Source: Chloroflexota bacterium
GTDB lineage: Bacteria > Chloroflexota > Dehalococcoidia > UBA2247 > RBG-13-53-26
Assembly: GCA_016875915.1 (NCBI GenBank)
Contig: VGOM01000011.1
Coordinates: 1-63,855, forward strand
DNA: 63,855 nt
Reading direction: 5' to 3'
This document shows, piece after piece, positions 8,040-15,921 of the stretch (the stretch's first letter is position 1; every line of letters starts with the position of its first letter). The notes below the pieces were generated by a model that saw only the letters and a list, made by a program, of their open reading frames with translations, ran no database searches and was not told the DNA's origin. Position numbers and translations under genes: made by a program.

Positions 8040-8594
8040 TCACCTTTCCAGCCGGTACTCCCACTGGCAGCAGCAGTCGCTGTATGACGTTCTGGGCGGC
8101 TGCTTCACTCCGATGACCTCGATCCTGGGGTTGAAGAAATGCGCCTGGATAGCCATCAGTTTCGGTTCCAGGTCCTGACAGATCAGCCTCTCCCGTCCAG
8201 TGCCCTCCTTTTCCAGGGCGATCAGGGTGGGGCAGTGGGTGATGGTGAGCACCCCGTGGTCCCGATCCCTGAGGTCCGTCACGGAGGTGTAGATGTGCAT
8301 CCAGGGGGAAACCTGGCAGTACTTGAACACGGTGGCCACGTCGTCGCCGCTGATGTTCAGCGCGGTGCTGATGGCCTTCATCTCCCAGAGCTGAGCCTTC
8401 TCCCAAACTTTGACATCGCAGTCGAATGCCGCGTCGTTGCCCCATTTCTGCATCACGTTGAGATACCAGAAACCGTCTATCCTGAGCATGTACTCGTTGT
8501 ATGTCCTGAGCAGCCTCAGCAGGGTGTCCTTGTTGAGCCTGTCGTGGCTGAATCCGGGGTCAAACGGGCCACTGTAGTCCGCCAGTTCCAGCAT
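8040..8594 (-). CDS. Conserved protein, DUF6125 / ATC-hydrolase-like
   Basis: 184 residues from the ATG at 8594, preceded by AGGAGG at good spacing. The N-terminus (FSHDRLNKDTLLRLLRTYNEY) is helical. Later come TITHCPTL, RLICQDLEPKLM and HFFNPRIEV, and the protein ends SDCCCQWEYRLE with three adjacent Cys. This pattern of a central Cys, an internal His and a terminal Cys-Trp block resembles the family annotated as L-2-amino-thiazoline-4-carboxylate hydrolase-like or DUF6125, which I place by memory only. A metal-binding or thiol-dependent role is inference. Confidence 0.65.
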   Translation of the reverse strand: MLELADYSGPFDPGFSHDRLNKDTLLRLLRTYNEYMLRIDGFWYLNVMQKWGNDAAFDCDVKVWEKAQLWEMKAISTALNISGDDVATVFKYCQVSPWMHIYTSVTDLRDRDHGVLTITHCPTLIALEKEGTGRERLICQDLEPKLMAIQAHFFNPRIEVIGVKQPPRTSYSDCCCQWEYRLER

Positions 8595-8783
8595 ACTCGC
8601 CTCCTCCTGCATCCCGTTGGGAGAGTATACCATCCGGCGAAGGCGAAGGGGGTGCAGGTGACCGGATGGCCGTGACCATCCACGATGCGGCCCGAGACAA
8701 GGTCCGGTGCAGGTTCTGCTTCATGGCGCTGGGAGCGCCCTAGTCTCCGGCTTCGTTGCGAACATAGGGTCCGTGAAGAACAG

Positions 8784-8811
8784 GCGGGGTGGGCATCGCT
8801 GCCCACCCCGC
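8784..8811 (-). terminator. Strong hairpin downstream of the 8845-9171 gene
   Basis: A perfect inverted repeat, GCGGGGTGGGCA with TGCCCACCCCGC around a four-base loop. It is placed 34 bases after the stop codon at 8845 on the minus strand. The trailing sequence is only moderately T-rich, so termination may be weak. Confidence 0.5.
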
Positions 8812-8844
8812 GGGAGATTGACGGTCGCCTTCGGCACAGGCCTG

Positions 8845-9171
8845 CTACTTCTTGGGGATCTTGTCCCGGGGCAGCTTCTCCTTGACCTTCAGGTACTCCT
8901 CCAAGCTGCAAACCGGGAAGCTCTCCAGACTGACCACGTCTTCCATGTACCGGCAGATCAGTGTCCCATCAAGCCAGGTCTGGTCCGTTACGTCCACCAC
9001 CATGACCGAACAGCCGTTCTGCGGGGAGATGACCTGGGCGATGATCTTCATCTTGGCCCAGGCGTCCATCACAGCTTTGGGCGCGGTGCCGTTCAACAGC
9101 GTGTCGAACCTCCTGTCCATAGCTTCGGCCTGATCTGGCGTCCATCTGCCAATGGTGACGAACAAGCCCAT
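8845..9171 (-). CDS. DUF3303-like small protein
   Basis: 108 residues with a strong ribosome-binding site (GAGGAGGG before ATG at 9171). Sequence blocks VTIGRWTPDQAEAMDRRF, PQNGCSVMVVDV and TLICRYMEDVVSLESFPV suggest a single ferredoxin-like alpha/beta-barrel domain, as in the DUF3303 family of small dimeric proteins. It follows a second small protein of similar size and fold style (9270-9566) on the same strand, so the two probably form one transcript. The function is unknown; the DUF name is from memory. Confidence 0.65.
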   Translation of the reverse strand: MGLFVTIGRWTPDQAEAMDRRFDTLLNGTAPKAVMDAWAKMKIIAQVISPQNGCSVMVVDVTDQTWLDGTLICRYMEDVVSLESFPVCSLEEYLKVKEKLPRDKIPKK

Positions 9172-9269
9172 GGTTCTGCCCTCCTCTCAGTGTCTTCAGA
9201 TTCAGATTCGACTGCCAACCTTCGCCGGCCAGCTCCCAACACACCGCCGGCGATATCCACCTGGCTTCT

Positions 9270-9566
9270 CTACTTCATGGAGGCTTTGATGGCCTCCTCC
9301 ACCTGGGCCAAGGTGCCGACGGCATGAACCTCGAACTTGACGTACGGGGCGTACTTCATCATCTCGGTCATGATGGACACTTCCGTGCCTTCCTCCACGG
9401 CGTATCCATGCAGTTCGCCGGCGAATGCCCCCCAGTCCTTGGTCACGCCCTTCTTGATGTCCGCCTTGACCATCTCCGCCAGGACCAGCCACGCGGTGCC
9501 TCTCTCCTTGGCGTCCACGGGCACCCTCGCAGCGTCCACTTCCCAGAGTATCAAATACCTGCCCAT
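9270..9566 (-). CDS. Small alpha/beta-barrel-like protein
   Basis: 98 residues from the ATG at 9566, with AAGGAGGG upstream. The blocks GRYLILWEVDAARVP, HGYAVEEGTEVSIM and VHAVGTLAQVEEAI fit a dimeric alpha/beta-barrel protein like its neighbour at 8845-9171. A longer start at 9641 has no support. The promoter at 9760-9789 lies about 190 bases upstream and probably drives both genes. Confidence 0.62.
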   Translation of the reverse strand: MGRYLILWEVDAARVPVDAKERGTAWLVLAEMVKADIKKGVTKDWGAFAGELHGYAVEEGTEVSIMTEMMKYAPYVKFEVHAVGTLAQVEEAIKASMK

Positions 9567-9759
9567 CTGTTCGGCCCTCCTTCTCTGCAGATTCGGTGTG
9601 GCCACCTGGCTGCGGCCCAGCGGCTCTCCCCCCGTGGCCAAAGGTGGGAAAGCCGCTGTGGATCTGACATAGGCACCACCTCCCCCGCAATGCCACCCGC
9701 ACCCGTCATGAATAGCTGAAAGGCAGCTTCATAGTGCGTGTATGTGGGATTCGCTATGG

Positions 9760-9789
9760 ATACTATCATGAACGTACGTGCGGTGTCAA
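9760..9789 (-). promoter_or_regulatory. Sigma-70 promoter of the small-protein pair
   Basis: On the minus strand TTGACA (9784-9789) and TAGTAT (9760-9765) are 18 bases apart. A perfect eight-base inverted repeat, CGCTTGAG-TAG-CTCAAGCG, lies just upstream at 9817-9835 and could be an activator or repressor site. The rest of the 464-base gap (9567-10030) shows no gene. Confidence 0.6.
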
Positions 9790-9816
9790 TATCGAAGGGG
9801 CACCTACCGGGATCAC

Positions 9817-9835
9817 CGCTTGAGTAGCTCAAGCG
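9817..9835. promoter_or_regulatory. Inverted repeat upstream of promoter
   Basis: CGCTTGAG-TAG-CTCAAGCG, 28 bases upstream of the -35 box at 9784-9789. The eight-base arms are perfect. No T-run follows on either strand, so an operator is more likely than a terminator. Confidence 0.4.
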
Positions 9836-10030
9836 ATCATTATCTGATGCTGATGGTTCTTCCCCGATGCGTCAGCGGAAAGCGGTGCAGAACCGGGGGT
9901 GGGGTGTCCCATCGGTCAGGGCAAGGCAGGTGAGGGCCGCTGACGGCCTCTGACGAAAGGCGTGCTCCCGCAGGGGGCAAGTGAATCCCCTCTGGTCATG
10001 CGGGGCACCGGCACAACTGCTGAGTGCAGG

Positions 10031-10507
10031 TCACCGGTAGGCAGGCTGTGCCATCTGCAGGAACTCGATGTCACCGACATGAGTCTTCTTGGTGATCCGG
10101 CCCACTTCGGCGAACCCCGCCCGCTCATAGACCTTGATGGCCCGCTTGTTGAACAGCGCCACGTCCAGCTTGATCGGCCGATTGCCCAGTCCGTAGTGCG
10201 ACCGGGCGAACTCGACGCACCGGGACACAAACTCCTCTCCCAGTCCCCGACCCGTCAGCTCGGGCTTGAGGCCCAGCGAAAGCCACATGACTTCGCCTTC
10301 GATGTAGAAAGTGGCCCAGCCAACCAGTTCACCGCGGGGGTTGAGGACAGCGAAGGTGGTGTCTTCCCAGTACGCCCTGTTGGTGAAGATCCTCAAGTCC
10401 TCCTCATCCGCCGCCATATCATAGAAGGCGTACACGCCGTCGTAGTGCCAGTTGTGGACCACTTCACTGGCGTATTCTTCGGTCATATGCACGAAGCGGT
10501 ACTTCAT
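10031..10507 (-). CDS. RimI/RimJ-type GNAT acetyltransferase
   Basis: 158 residues from the ATG at 10507. The GNAT signature is visible as LGLKPELTGRGLGEEFVSRCVE (acetyl-CoA pyrophosphate loop, near residue 80), followed by LDVALFNKRAIKVYERAGF, the conserved C-terminal block with the catalytic-type Tyr. The N-terminus (MTEEYASEVVHNWHYDGVY) resembles enzymes that acetylate protein or small-molecule amines; the substrate is unknown. The ribosome-binding site is weak and the start could lie further upstream. The gene stands alone; its 5' flank carries the intergenic repeat at 10582. Confidence 0.83.
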   Translation of the reverse strand: MKYRFVHMTEEYASEVVHNWHYDGVYAFYDMAADEEDLRIFTNRAYWEDTTFAVLNPRGELVGWATFYIEGEVMWLSLGLKPELTGRGLGEEFVSRCVEFARSHYGLGNRPIKLDVALFNKRAIKVYERAGFAEVGRITKKTHVGDIEFLQMAQPAYR

Positions 10508-10581
10508 TCGGACGTTCCCCGGACCTCGTGGCCAGAGCAGTATTGTACCAGCAAACGGCGCATGGGCAGTGACCGCCCCCA

Positions 10582-10624
10582 GATGCCGCATCAAGTGCGG
10601 CATGACATACCGAAGACGGCGGGG
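10582..10624 (+). repeat. Short palindromic intergenic repeat, copy 1 (43 bp)
   Basis: A 43-base sequence that differs from 11209-11251 at two positions. The core is the hairpin ATGCCGCA-tcaag-TGCGGCAT followed by GACATACC. It lies between genes at both sites, which is typical of REP- or MITE-like elements. It shares its plan with the 84-base repeat at 890 and 19197. Confidence 0.8.
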
Positions 10625-10743
10625 AGGGGAGACACAGGTGTCGTGGGGGTAGGGATTGCTGCAGGACCAGTGATCAGGGGCAGCCGGGGGCTGGCGAGTT
10701 GCTTCCCTAGCTTGGGCTTGGATACGAGGGGGGGGATGAGGTG

Positions 10744-11136
10744 CTACGGGGCGCTGATGTCATCACAGAGGCCGTCCAGGATCTCCCTGGCCGGCTCGGC
10801 ATCCGACTCCAGCACATAGAGTTCGAACCGCCCGACGACTGGCCGTATCCAACTCCCGACAGCCTGGCCGCTGATGCCGACGCTGGGATAGGTCTTCAGC
10901 ACAGAGCGGATACCCTTGTCTTCAAGCATTCCGGCCCACATCTCGGCCACGGGACTGTGCCGAGATGTGGCGACAAGCACCAGGGCATCGTCCTCTCTGT
11001 GGGGTGTCCTGACGGGCTTCGGCTTGCTGGTCGGCGCGGGCACAGGTGGCAACTCAGCGACCAGTGCCACCCGGCAGTCCGGGCAGGCCTTCACCCAGTC
11101 CTGGAATTCGTCGCGACATTGGGGGCAGTAGGGCAT
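10744..11136 (-). CDS. Zinc-ribbon plus DUF2007-like protein
   Basis: 130 residues from the ATG at 11136. The N-terminus has two CxxC knuckles (CPQC and CPDC) forming a zinc ribbon. A Pro/Lys-rich linker follows, then a ~70-residue domain (LVATSRHSPVAEMWAGMLED to LYVLESDAEPAREIL) that resembles DUF2007, the putative signal-transducing ferredoxin-like fold. Role unknown. The start is chosen at the ribbon because upstream residues show no coding character; the ribosome-binding site is weak. Confidence 0.7.
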   Translation of the reverse strand: MPYCPQCRDEFQDWVKACPDCRVALVAELPPVPAPTSKPKPVRTPHREDDALVLVATSRHSPVAEMWAGMLEDKGIRSVLKTYPSVGISGQAVGSWIRPVVGRFELYVLESDAEPAREILDGLCDDISAP

Positions 11137-11208
11137 CTCTTCGTACCCGGGACAGTCTGCCGCGACATTATACCACCACCTCAACACGGCTGCAGTCACC
11201 CCACCCTG

Positions 11209-11251
11209 GATGCCGCATCAAGTGCGGCATGACATACCCAAGATGGCGGGG
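11209..11251 (+). repeat. Short palindromic intergenic repeat, copy 2 (43 bp)
   Basis: The second copy of the element at 10582-10624, in the same orientation, placed just after the stop of the DHA2 exporter gene. The two copies bracket the 10744-11136 gene. Confidence 0.8.
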
Positions 11252-11256
11252 CGGGG

Positions 11257-12732
11257 TTATGGGCTGCCGCTGCCCTTGCCTGGGAAGGGCGGCAGGCCTC
11301 CGGCGGCCTTCCGGGGGGCTGCCGCGTTGAGGGATGCTGCCGCCGATGCTACCGCCAGGCCGACGCCGGTGATGTAGGCCCAGTGCAGACCGCGAAGGAA
11401 AGCAGTCACCTCAGCGTCGCCCATGGCACCCGATCCCGGCGAGACACCGACCGAGGTGCTGTTGTACAGGACGGCTCCGGCCACGGCGATGCCCAGGACC
11501 ATGCCCACATTGCGCATGGCCGCCAGTATCCCCGAGGCAATGCCGAGGTAGGGCATCGGAACGCTGCCCATGACCGCGCTGTTGTTCGGGCTCTGGAAGA
11601 GGCCCGAGCCCACGCCGATGACCGCCAGGGGCCAAGCCACGTCGAAGGCGGTGGAGTCCGATCCCAGCCGGCTCATCAGATAGAGTCCCAGGGCGCAGAC
11701 GCACATGCCGGAGGCAGCCAGGACCCTTGTCCCTGCCCGGTCGGAGAGCCACCCGCTCAGCGGCGCCACCAGCAGGGTGGCGATGGGCGAGGCGCTCATG
11801 ACCAGCCCCACCTCCAGGATGTCGTAGCCCAGGACGACGGTGAGGTAGAAGGGCGTCAGAAAGACCACCGCGTACAGCGCCATGAAATTGAGCAGGGCAC
11901 TCAGATTGGCGAAGGCGAAGACCCGGGCCCTGAAGAGGCCGAGGTTGAGCATGGGCTGCGCCGACGTGGTCTCGATGCGGAGGAACCATGCTCCCGAGAA
12001 GAGGGCGATGACCAGCAGGGCAACTGACCCAGGCGCCAGCCAGCCCCAGTCCTCACCCCGGTTGGCGTAGAGCAGCAGGCTGAGCAGGAAGACCAGAGCG
12101 GCTGCCGCGCCGGGCACATCCAGACGCTGTCTGCCGCCAGCCGCGCCTGAGGGGATGATGCGGTAGCCCCAGAGCACGGCGACGATGCCGATGGGCACGT
12201 TGATGAAGAAGACGTACCGCCAACTCAGGTTCTGAGCGATGAGCCCGCCCAGCGTCGGACCTAGTCCCAGTCCCACGGCAATGCTGACGGCGTAGATGCC
12301 CATGGCCTTGCCGCGCTCCCTGGGAGGGAAGGCCGCGGTGACAATGGCATAGCCCACGGACATCATCATGCCTGCCGCCAATCCCTGGAGTCCCCGGCAG
12401 GCGATGAGCATCCTTTCGCTCACCGAGGAGCCGCAGAGGACGGACGTGACGGTGAACGCGGCCAGGCCGATGAGAAAGACCTTCTTGTAGCCCACCATGT
12501 CGCCCAAGCGGCCGTAGAGCAGGATCAGACAACTGATGGTCAGCAGATAGACGGTGGGCACCCACTGGATGATGGATATGGGCGCATGGAAGTCCCGCCC
12601 GATGGCCGGCAGCACGGTGTTGACGATGCTGCCGTCCAGGGGACCCATGATGCTGCCCAGCATCACCGCCGACAGGATGAGCCACTTCGGCTGCAATCCC
12701 TTCTGCTGTGTATCTGCCCTGTTGTTGTTCAT
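11257..12732 (-). CDS. MFS transporter, DHA2 (EmrB/QacA-like) drug:H+ antiporter
   Basis: 491 residues with about 14 hydrophobic helices, the number expected for the DHA2 family. Family motifs are GPLDGSIVNTVLPAI in helix 1, YGRLGDMVGYKKVF as motif A after helix 2, and GLGLGPTLGGLIA as motif C in helix 5. It would export a hydrophobic compound using the proton gradient from the cytoplasmic membrane. I chose the ATG at 12732 because the first helix follows it at the usual distance; the ribosome-binding site is poor. It is divergent from the TrkA-C protein at 12927. Confidence 0.9.
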   Translation of the reverse strand: MNNNRADTQQKGLQPKWLILSAVMLGSIMGPLDGSIVNTVLPAIGRDFHAPISIIQWVPTVYLLTISCLILLYGRLGDMVGYKKVFLIGLAAFTVTSVLCGSSVSERMLIACRGLQGLAAGMMMSVGYAIVTAAFPPRERGKAMGIYAVSIAVGLGLGPTLGGLIAQNLSWRYVFFINVPIGIVAVLWGYRIIPSGAAGGRQRLDVPGAAAALVFLLSLLLYANRGEDWGWLAPGSVALLVIALFSGAWFLRIETTSAQPMLNLGLFRARVFAFANLSALLNFMALYAVVFLTPFYLTVVLGYDILEVGLVMSASPIATLLVAPLSGWLSDRAGTRVLAASGMCVCALGLYLMSRLGSDSTAFDVAWPLAVIGVGSGLFQSPNNSAVMGSVPMPYLGIASGILAAMRNVGMVLGIAVAGAVLYNSTSVGVSPGSGAMGDAEVTAFLRGLHWAYITGVGLAVASAAASLNAAAPRKAAGGLPPFPGKGSGSP

Positions 12733-12865
12733 CAGTGGTCCACACCAACCCCGAGCGGCAGAGTCGCCATGTTCAAGTCCGACCTCACACGGGCCGGCGC
12801 TCTTCACCCGCCCGGTGACCTGCCGCGGAGTGTAACATACCCGCTCTTCCAGCCGCAATCGGCCG

Positions 12866-12895
12866 GTTGAGCGTGATGCACGCCCGATGGTAATA
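12866..12895 (+). promoter_or_regulatory. Promoter of the TrkA-C membrane protein
   Basis: TTGAGC (12866-12871) and TAATAT (12890-12895) are 18 bases apart, with a TGG extension before the -10 box. The start codon lies 31 bases downstream. Confidence 0.55.
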
Positions 12896-12926
12896 TCAGC
12901 CTGGCGAATCCAGGCCGGAGGTAGAC

Positions 12927-13604
12927 ATGGAGATTGGCCTTGCACTGGGCTTTGCGGTCATCTTCCTAGCCATCTACTGGGGTGCGACGGTTCTGCTCGA
13001 GGCGACCGGCCTGGAACGGCGCAAGGCCAGATTCCAGGCTCTGTCGGCCATCGTGGGATGCGGCTTCACCACCAGTGAATCAGAGTCCATAGTGAATCAC
13101 CCCAGGCGACGGTCCATCGTCTTCTGGTTGATGGTTCTGGGCAACAGCGCCGTGCTGGGACTGATTGTGGCCGTGGTTACCGGGGTGGGAGCCAGGGAAA
13201 GGCCATTCTGGCTCTTCTTCGTTGTCCTGGGTGGCTTCATCGGTGCGCTTATCATCGCCAGCCGTCTGGGGCTGTTCAGATGGGTCAACAACGCCGTTGT
13301 TGGTGCGGTCAAGAGGGCATTCGCAAGGGATGGGCACAGACCTCATGAGATAGTGCATCAGGCGGACTCCTATGGCGTTGTTCTCGTCCCGATGGGCCGG
13401 GATGCTGCGACAGCAGGCCTGACAGTCGGCAACTGCGGCCTGTCCGCCATAGGAGCGATCACTCTGGCGGTGGAGAGAAAGGGCGCCGTGCTTTCCCTGC
13501 CGGCCGCCGAACTCAAGCTCGAAGCGGACGACAGGGTGTTGTGCTACGGCGACGTGGCCAAGATACGCGACCTGGACTGGCGTGGCACGCCCGCCACGAA
13601 ATGA
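12927..13604 (+). CDS. Membrane protein with C-terminal TrkA-C (RCK-C) domain
   Basis: 225 residues, with GGAGGTAGAC before the ATG. Three hydrophobic helices (about residues 3-21, 65-85 and 92-110) are followed by a cytoplasmic domain. That domain (GVVLVPMGRDAATAGLTVGN through LKLEADDRVLCYGDVAKI) is the RCK-C/TrkA-C fold that binds ions or nucleotides and gates potassium channels and transporters. The pore helices do not look like a K+ channel, since no TVGYG filter is present. It may be a regulator of ion homeostasis or an uncharacterised transporter subunit. Confidence 0.75.
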   Translation: MEIGLALGFAVIFLAIYWGATVLLEATGLERRKARFQALSAIVGCGFTTSESESIVNHPRRRSIVFWLMVLGNSAVLGLIVAVVTGVGARERPFWLFFVVLGGFIGALIIASRLGLFRWVNNAVVGAVKRAFARDGHRPHEIVHQADSYGVVLVPMGRDAATAGLTVGNCGLSAIGAITLAVERKGAVLSLPAAELKLEADDRVLCYGDVAKIRDLDWRGTPATK

Positions 13605-13673
13605 TCGCGAACGACTGGGCCAGGGAGAGGAGGCGGCCAGCGGGTAGGATAGGGCCGGGGTGCTCCCCTGAGA

Positions 13674-13898
13674 TCAATAGACTTCCGAAAGCCCCGGTCT
13701 GCGGCGCAGTTGCTGCTCCAGTTCCTTCGCAGCGCTGGGGCTCTTGACGATCCCTATCTTGATCGTCTTGCCGCCCCTGAGCGTCAAGCAGATGTCGTAT
13801 CTCCAGCCCCTGGTCGGAATCGGGGTGCGGTCAACACGCGTCCCTTCTCCATATGAGGCCAGGTTCCCTGGGGAACACCAGAAAGCCTCCCACCCTGG
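13674..13898 (-). pseudogene. Fragment of a PH-like or unknown protein lacking a start
   Basis: The minus strand is open for 75 codons. It reads like a genuine protein end: GWRYDICLTLRGGKTIKIGI, then a helix KSPSAAKELEQQLRRRPGL, then a stop. It begins right after an in-frame stop and has no ATG or GTG, so the 5' part is missing. The strand-then-helix order is like the end of a PH-type domain; that is only a guess. Confidence 0.3.
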
Positions 13899-14070
13899 TC
13901 AACGCCGCCCTCCACTCGCGGCAGACGGCCCTGACCAACCTCGGCCTGCTCGATCCCAAAGGGGAGATGGACCAGATCGCCCGGGAGGGGGTCACCCAAA
14001 ATGGCTAAAGAGGCCCCCTGGACGAGACCGAATGGCGGGTACACTCACTCGGTGAAAGGGGGGAACGCAA

Positions 14071-14107
14071 CCACGCCAGGAGACCTCCTTTCCCGTTCCA
14101 GGCGTGG
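14071..14107 (+). other. Nested hairpin
   Basis: CCACGCC (14071-14077) pairs with GGCGTGG (14101-14107). Inside it AGGAG-AC-CTCCT forms a second short stem. No T-run follows, so it is not a standard terminator. It may be part of an unrecognised small RNA or a remnant mobile-element end. Confidence 0.3.
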
Positions 14108-14415
14108 ACAAGAGGATGAGTGTCCATGCCCGTTGCGGGTTGGGGATGCGGTTGAGAACCTCTACTGCTCTTCAGACCGGCTGCGCGGCAACGGCCGGAA
14201 CGGATATCAGAAATCCGGGAGACAGCCAGGCCTTGGAGTCTTGTGCAATACGATTTCCCCCCAAATATTCAGGATCTTCTTCTAGAGAAATCCTATAGGC
14301 ATACCCTGCCCAGATTGTAGCACGGGCGCCTGTTTGGGCTGTCAATAGGCCCGCCCCGAATGGACCCAGAATGTAACGAAAATGACACAACCGGAGCCAC
14401 TGGACACGGGGAACC

Positions 14416-14849
14416 ATGACCGGGACCAGCAGCGTCACTCAGGACCAGGGCCAGTGGGAGCAGTCGCGCAACCCGCTAGCCTTGAAGTACTCCCTGATCC
14501 GGGCCAACCCCCTCATTCTGGCGGAGATGCTCGATGCCGGCCAGCTGAACAGCCTGCAGGCTTCACTCCGCCGCACTGAGAAGATGGTGGGCTGGGCCCG
14601 CCGGACGCTGGGGGGAAGCAGAACCAAGGCCGGCTCGCCGTCTTCGTCCGGCTCCACAACGGCTTGCCAGTGTGCGTCAACGACTGGATTGCCGACAACA
14701 AGACCCTGGGCACCTCTGCGGACTGCTCCACTATCTACGCCCTCTGCCTGGCCGAAGGGACGGTGTGCGGACTCCAGGACGGGGCCATACAGGTGGAGTT
14801 GGTGGGCAAGCTGCAGACGAAGGACACCATCCGCACCCGGATCAAGTGA
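14416..14849 (+). pseudogene. Small gene disrupted by one frameshift
   Basis: Frame one runs from the ATG at 14416 and is protein-like up to about 14635 (NPLALKYSLIRANPLILAEM, LNSLQASLRRTEKMVGWARR). Frame three then continues the coding character to the stop at 14849 (RLAVFVRLHNGLPVCVNDW, STIYALCLAEGTVCGLQDGA). A single base gain or loss near 14625-14640 joins them into one protein of about 145 residues. It is either a recent pseudogene or an assembly or sequencing error. I do not recognise the family. Confidence 0.55.
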
Positions 14850-15380
14850 TACGTCGGCGTCTGGGACGAGAGTCCCCTCAAATCCGCGTCAGGCGGACGG
14901 CCGTCTAGGTGTAGTCCGCATCAGGCAATCAGACCTAACCTGGCACGGCTGCACACGGCGATACCTGCGAAGCGCTGCACCGAAGGTCTCCGAAATGCCC
15001 TGGGCACGGCTCAAAGCCGTGCCCAGGCAATACTGAAAATGGAGAGAGGTTGGAACCTGATTCAGTCTAGGAGAACGGGGAGGAGGACTTCAGTGACCTG
15101 GTCAGAGTCACCTTATGGGCTGGCGTGGTTGCCTTCTGGCATCCCCCGTATTCGATTATATGCGCCTCCTCCCCACTCCCAGGGGGGGTGTTTGTTGACG
15201 CGTGAGCGTCGATTACCAGTCTACCCCGGTCGCTTCTCCTGCGTGTCTCAAACCTCGACTCCCTCATCACAAGAACGTCACTGCCCCCCTATCCCAGCTA
15301 CCAGCCATCGTGCCCCTGGCAGATCCAGGGCTGGGGTGAAGCCCCGAGAGCCACAAGCCATGAGCTAGTGAGGTGTAACC
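14850..15380. other. 530-base stretch without a gene
   Basis: I see no frame with convincing codon use or a ribosome-binding site. The only structure is a perfect 12-base inverted repeat, CCTGGGCACGGC-tcaaa-GCCGTGCCCAGG, at 14999-15027. It lacks a T-run but could act as a transcript end for the frameshifted gene. Confidence 0.4.
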
Positions 15381-15503
15381 ATGACACCGTCCCAACTGCG
15401 CGCCGCACTCAGAACGGTCCTCCGCGGCGAGGAGCTGACCCCAGCGGCCAAGCGCTTCATCATCGAGCTGCACGAGAAGTGCACCAACCGCAAGCTGCTG
15501 TGA
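15381..15503 (+). CDS. Tiny hypothetical protein (40 residues)
   Basis: An ATG preceded by GAGGTG opens a 40-residue frame: a helical, charged peptide containing RGEELTPAAKRFIIELHEKC. It has no membrane segment and no recognised family. The amino-acid pattern (amphipathic helix, TPAAKRF capping) looks real rather than random, but shortness limits confidence. It lies convergent with the antitoxin gene at 15580. Confidence 0.4.
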   Translation: MTPSQLRAALRTVLRGEELTPAAKRFIIELHEKCTNRKLL

Positions 15504-15579
15504 GGGGGACAGCAATCATGACGAGGGGAGTGTGCGGCACGAGTCAACCGCACTGTGGCTTTCGGTCAAATGATGGACG

Positions 15580-15858
15580 CTACCTCTTGTCTAGGTCCCT
15601 GATGAGTTCGTCTGCAGTGTCGAAGGTCTTTGTTCGCCGGGTCTTGATGTCCTTGTCAGCCTCCCGCTCAGCCTCCTGCCACCGCTTGGTCCAGAAGTAG
15701 GCCTGGCTCTTATCCACCATCTTGTTCGGCTTGAGCACGGCTTTCTCGGCCACCACCTGGATTTCCACGAAATCGCCTTCCTGGATGCCCACCTTCTCAC
15801 GCACGGACGAGGGGAGAGTAATCTGCCCGTGTCTTGTGATCTTGCTGTGTGCTACCAT
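15580..15858 (-). CDS. AbrB/MazE/SpoVT-type DNA-binding protein (orphan VapB-like antitoxin)
   Basis: 92 residues. The N-terminal swapped-hairpin DNA-binding domain is clear: SKITRHGQITLPSSVREKVGIQEGD. The C-terminal half is a charged helix ending TADELIRDLDK, the usual toxin-neutralising tail of VapB-type antitoxins. The ATG at 15858 follows GGAGG. No PIN-domain, MazF or other toxin gene is next to it on either side, so it is an orphan antitoxin or a free-standing regulator. It borders the decayed stretch at 13.6-15.6 kb, which may once have held the partner. Confidence 0.82.
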   Translation of the reverse strand: MVAHSKITRHGQITLPSSVREKVGIQEGDFVEIQVVAEKAVLKPNKMVDKSQAYFWTKRWQEAEREADKDIKTRRTKTFDTADELIRDLDKR

Positions 15859-15921
15859 TCCCACCACCTCCTACGGTCTCTCAGGTGTCTCATCGTGTCG
15901 CCCGATGTTGCCCGGGATGTC

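Larger units (their letters stand above)
13605..14415. other. 811-base stretch with fragments but no intact gene
   Basis: No long frame with a ribosome-binding site is present. Two fragments read like protein: 13674-13898 on the minus strand (listed separately) and 13853-14008 on the plus strand (ATG AGG CCA start; NAALHSRQTALTNLGLLD inside; 51 residues, no ribosome-binding site). A nested hairpin is at 14071-14107. The part after 14230 is markedly AT-richer than its surroundings. The whole stretch looks like decayed or mobile-derived DNA. Confidence 0.45.

Noticed and set aside
8784-8811. The strong hairpin as an origin or attachment site
   Set aside because: It sits directly after a gene end on the same strand and has no repeats or partner site; a transcript end is simpler.
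15039-15368. A 109-codon plus-strand frame in the decayed island
   Set aside because: Its composition is rich in Ser, Arg and Pro without any recognisable pattern, and there is no good ribosome-binding site.
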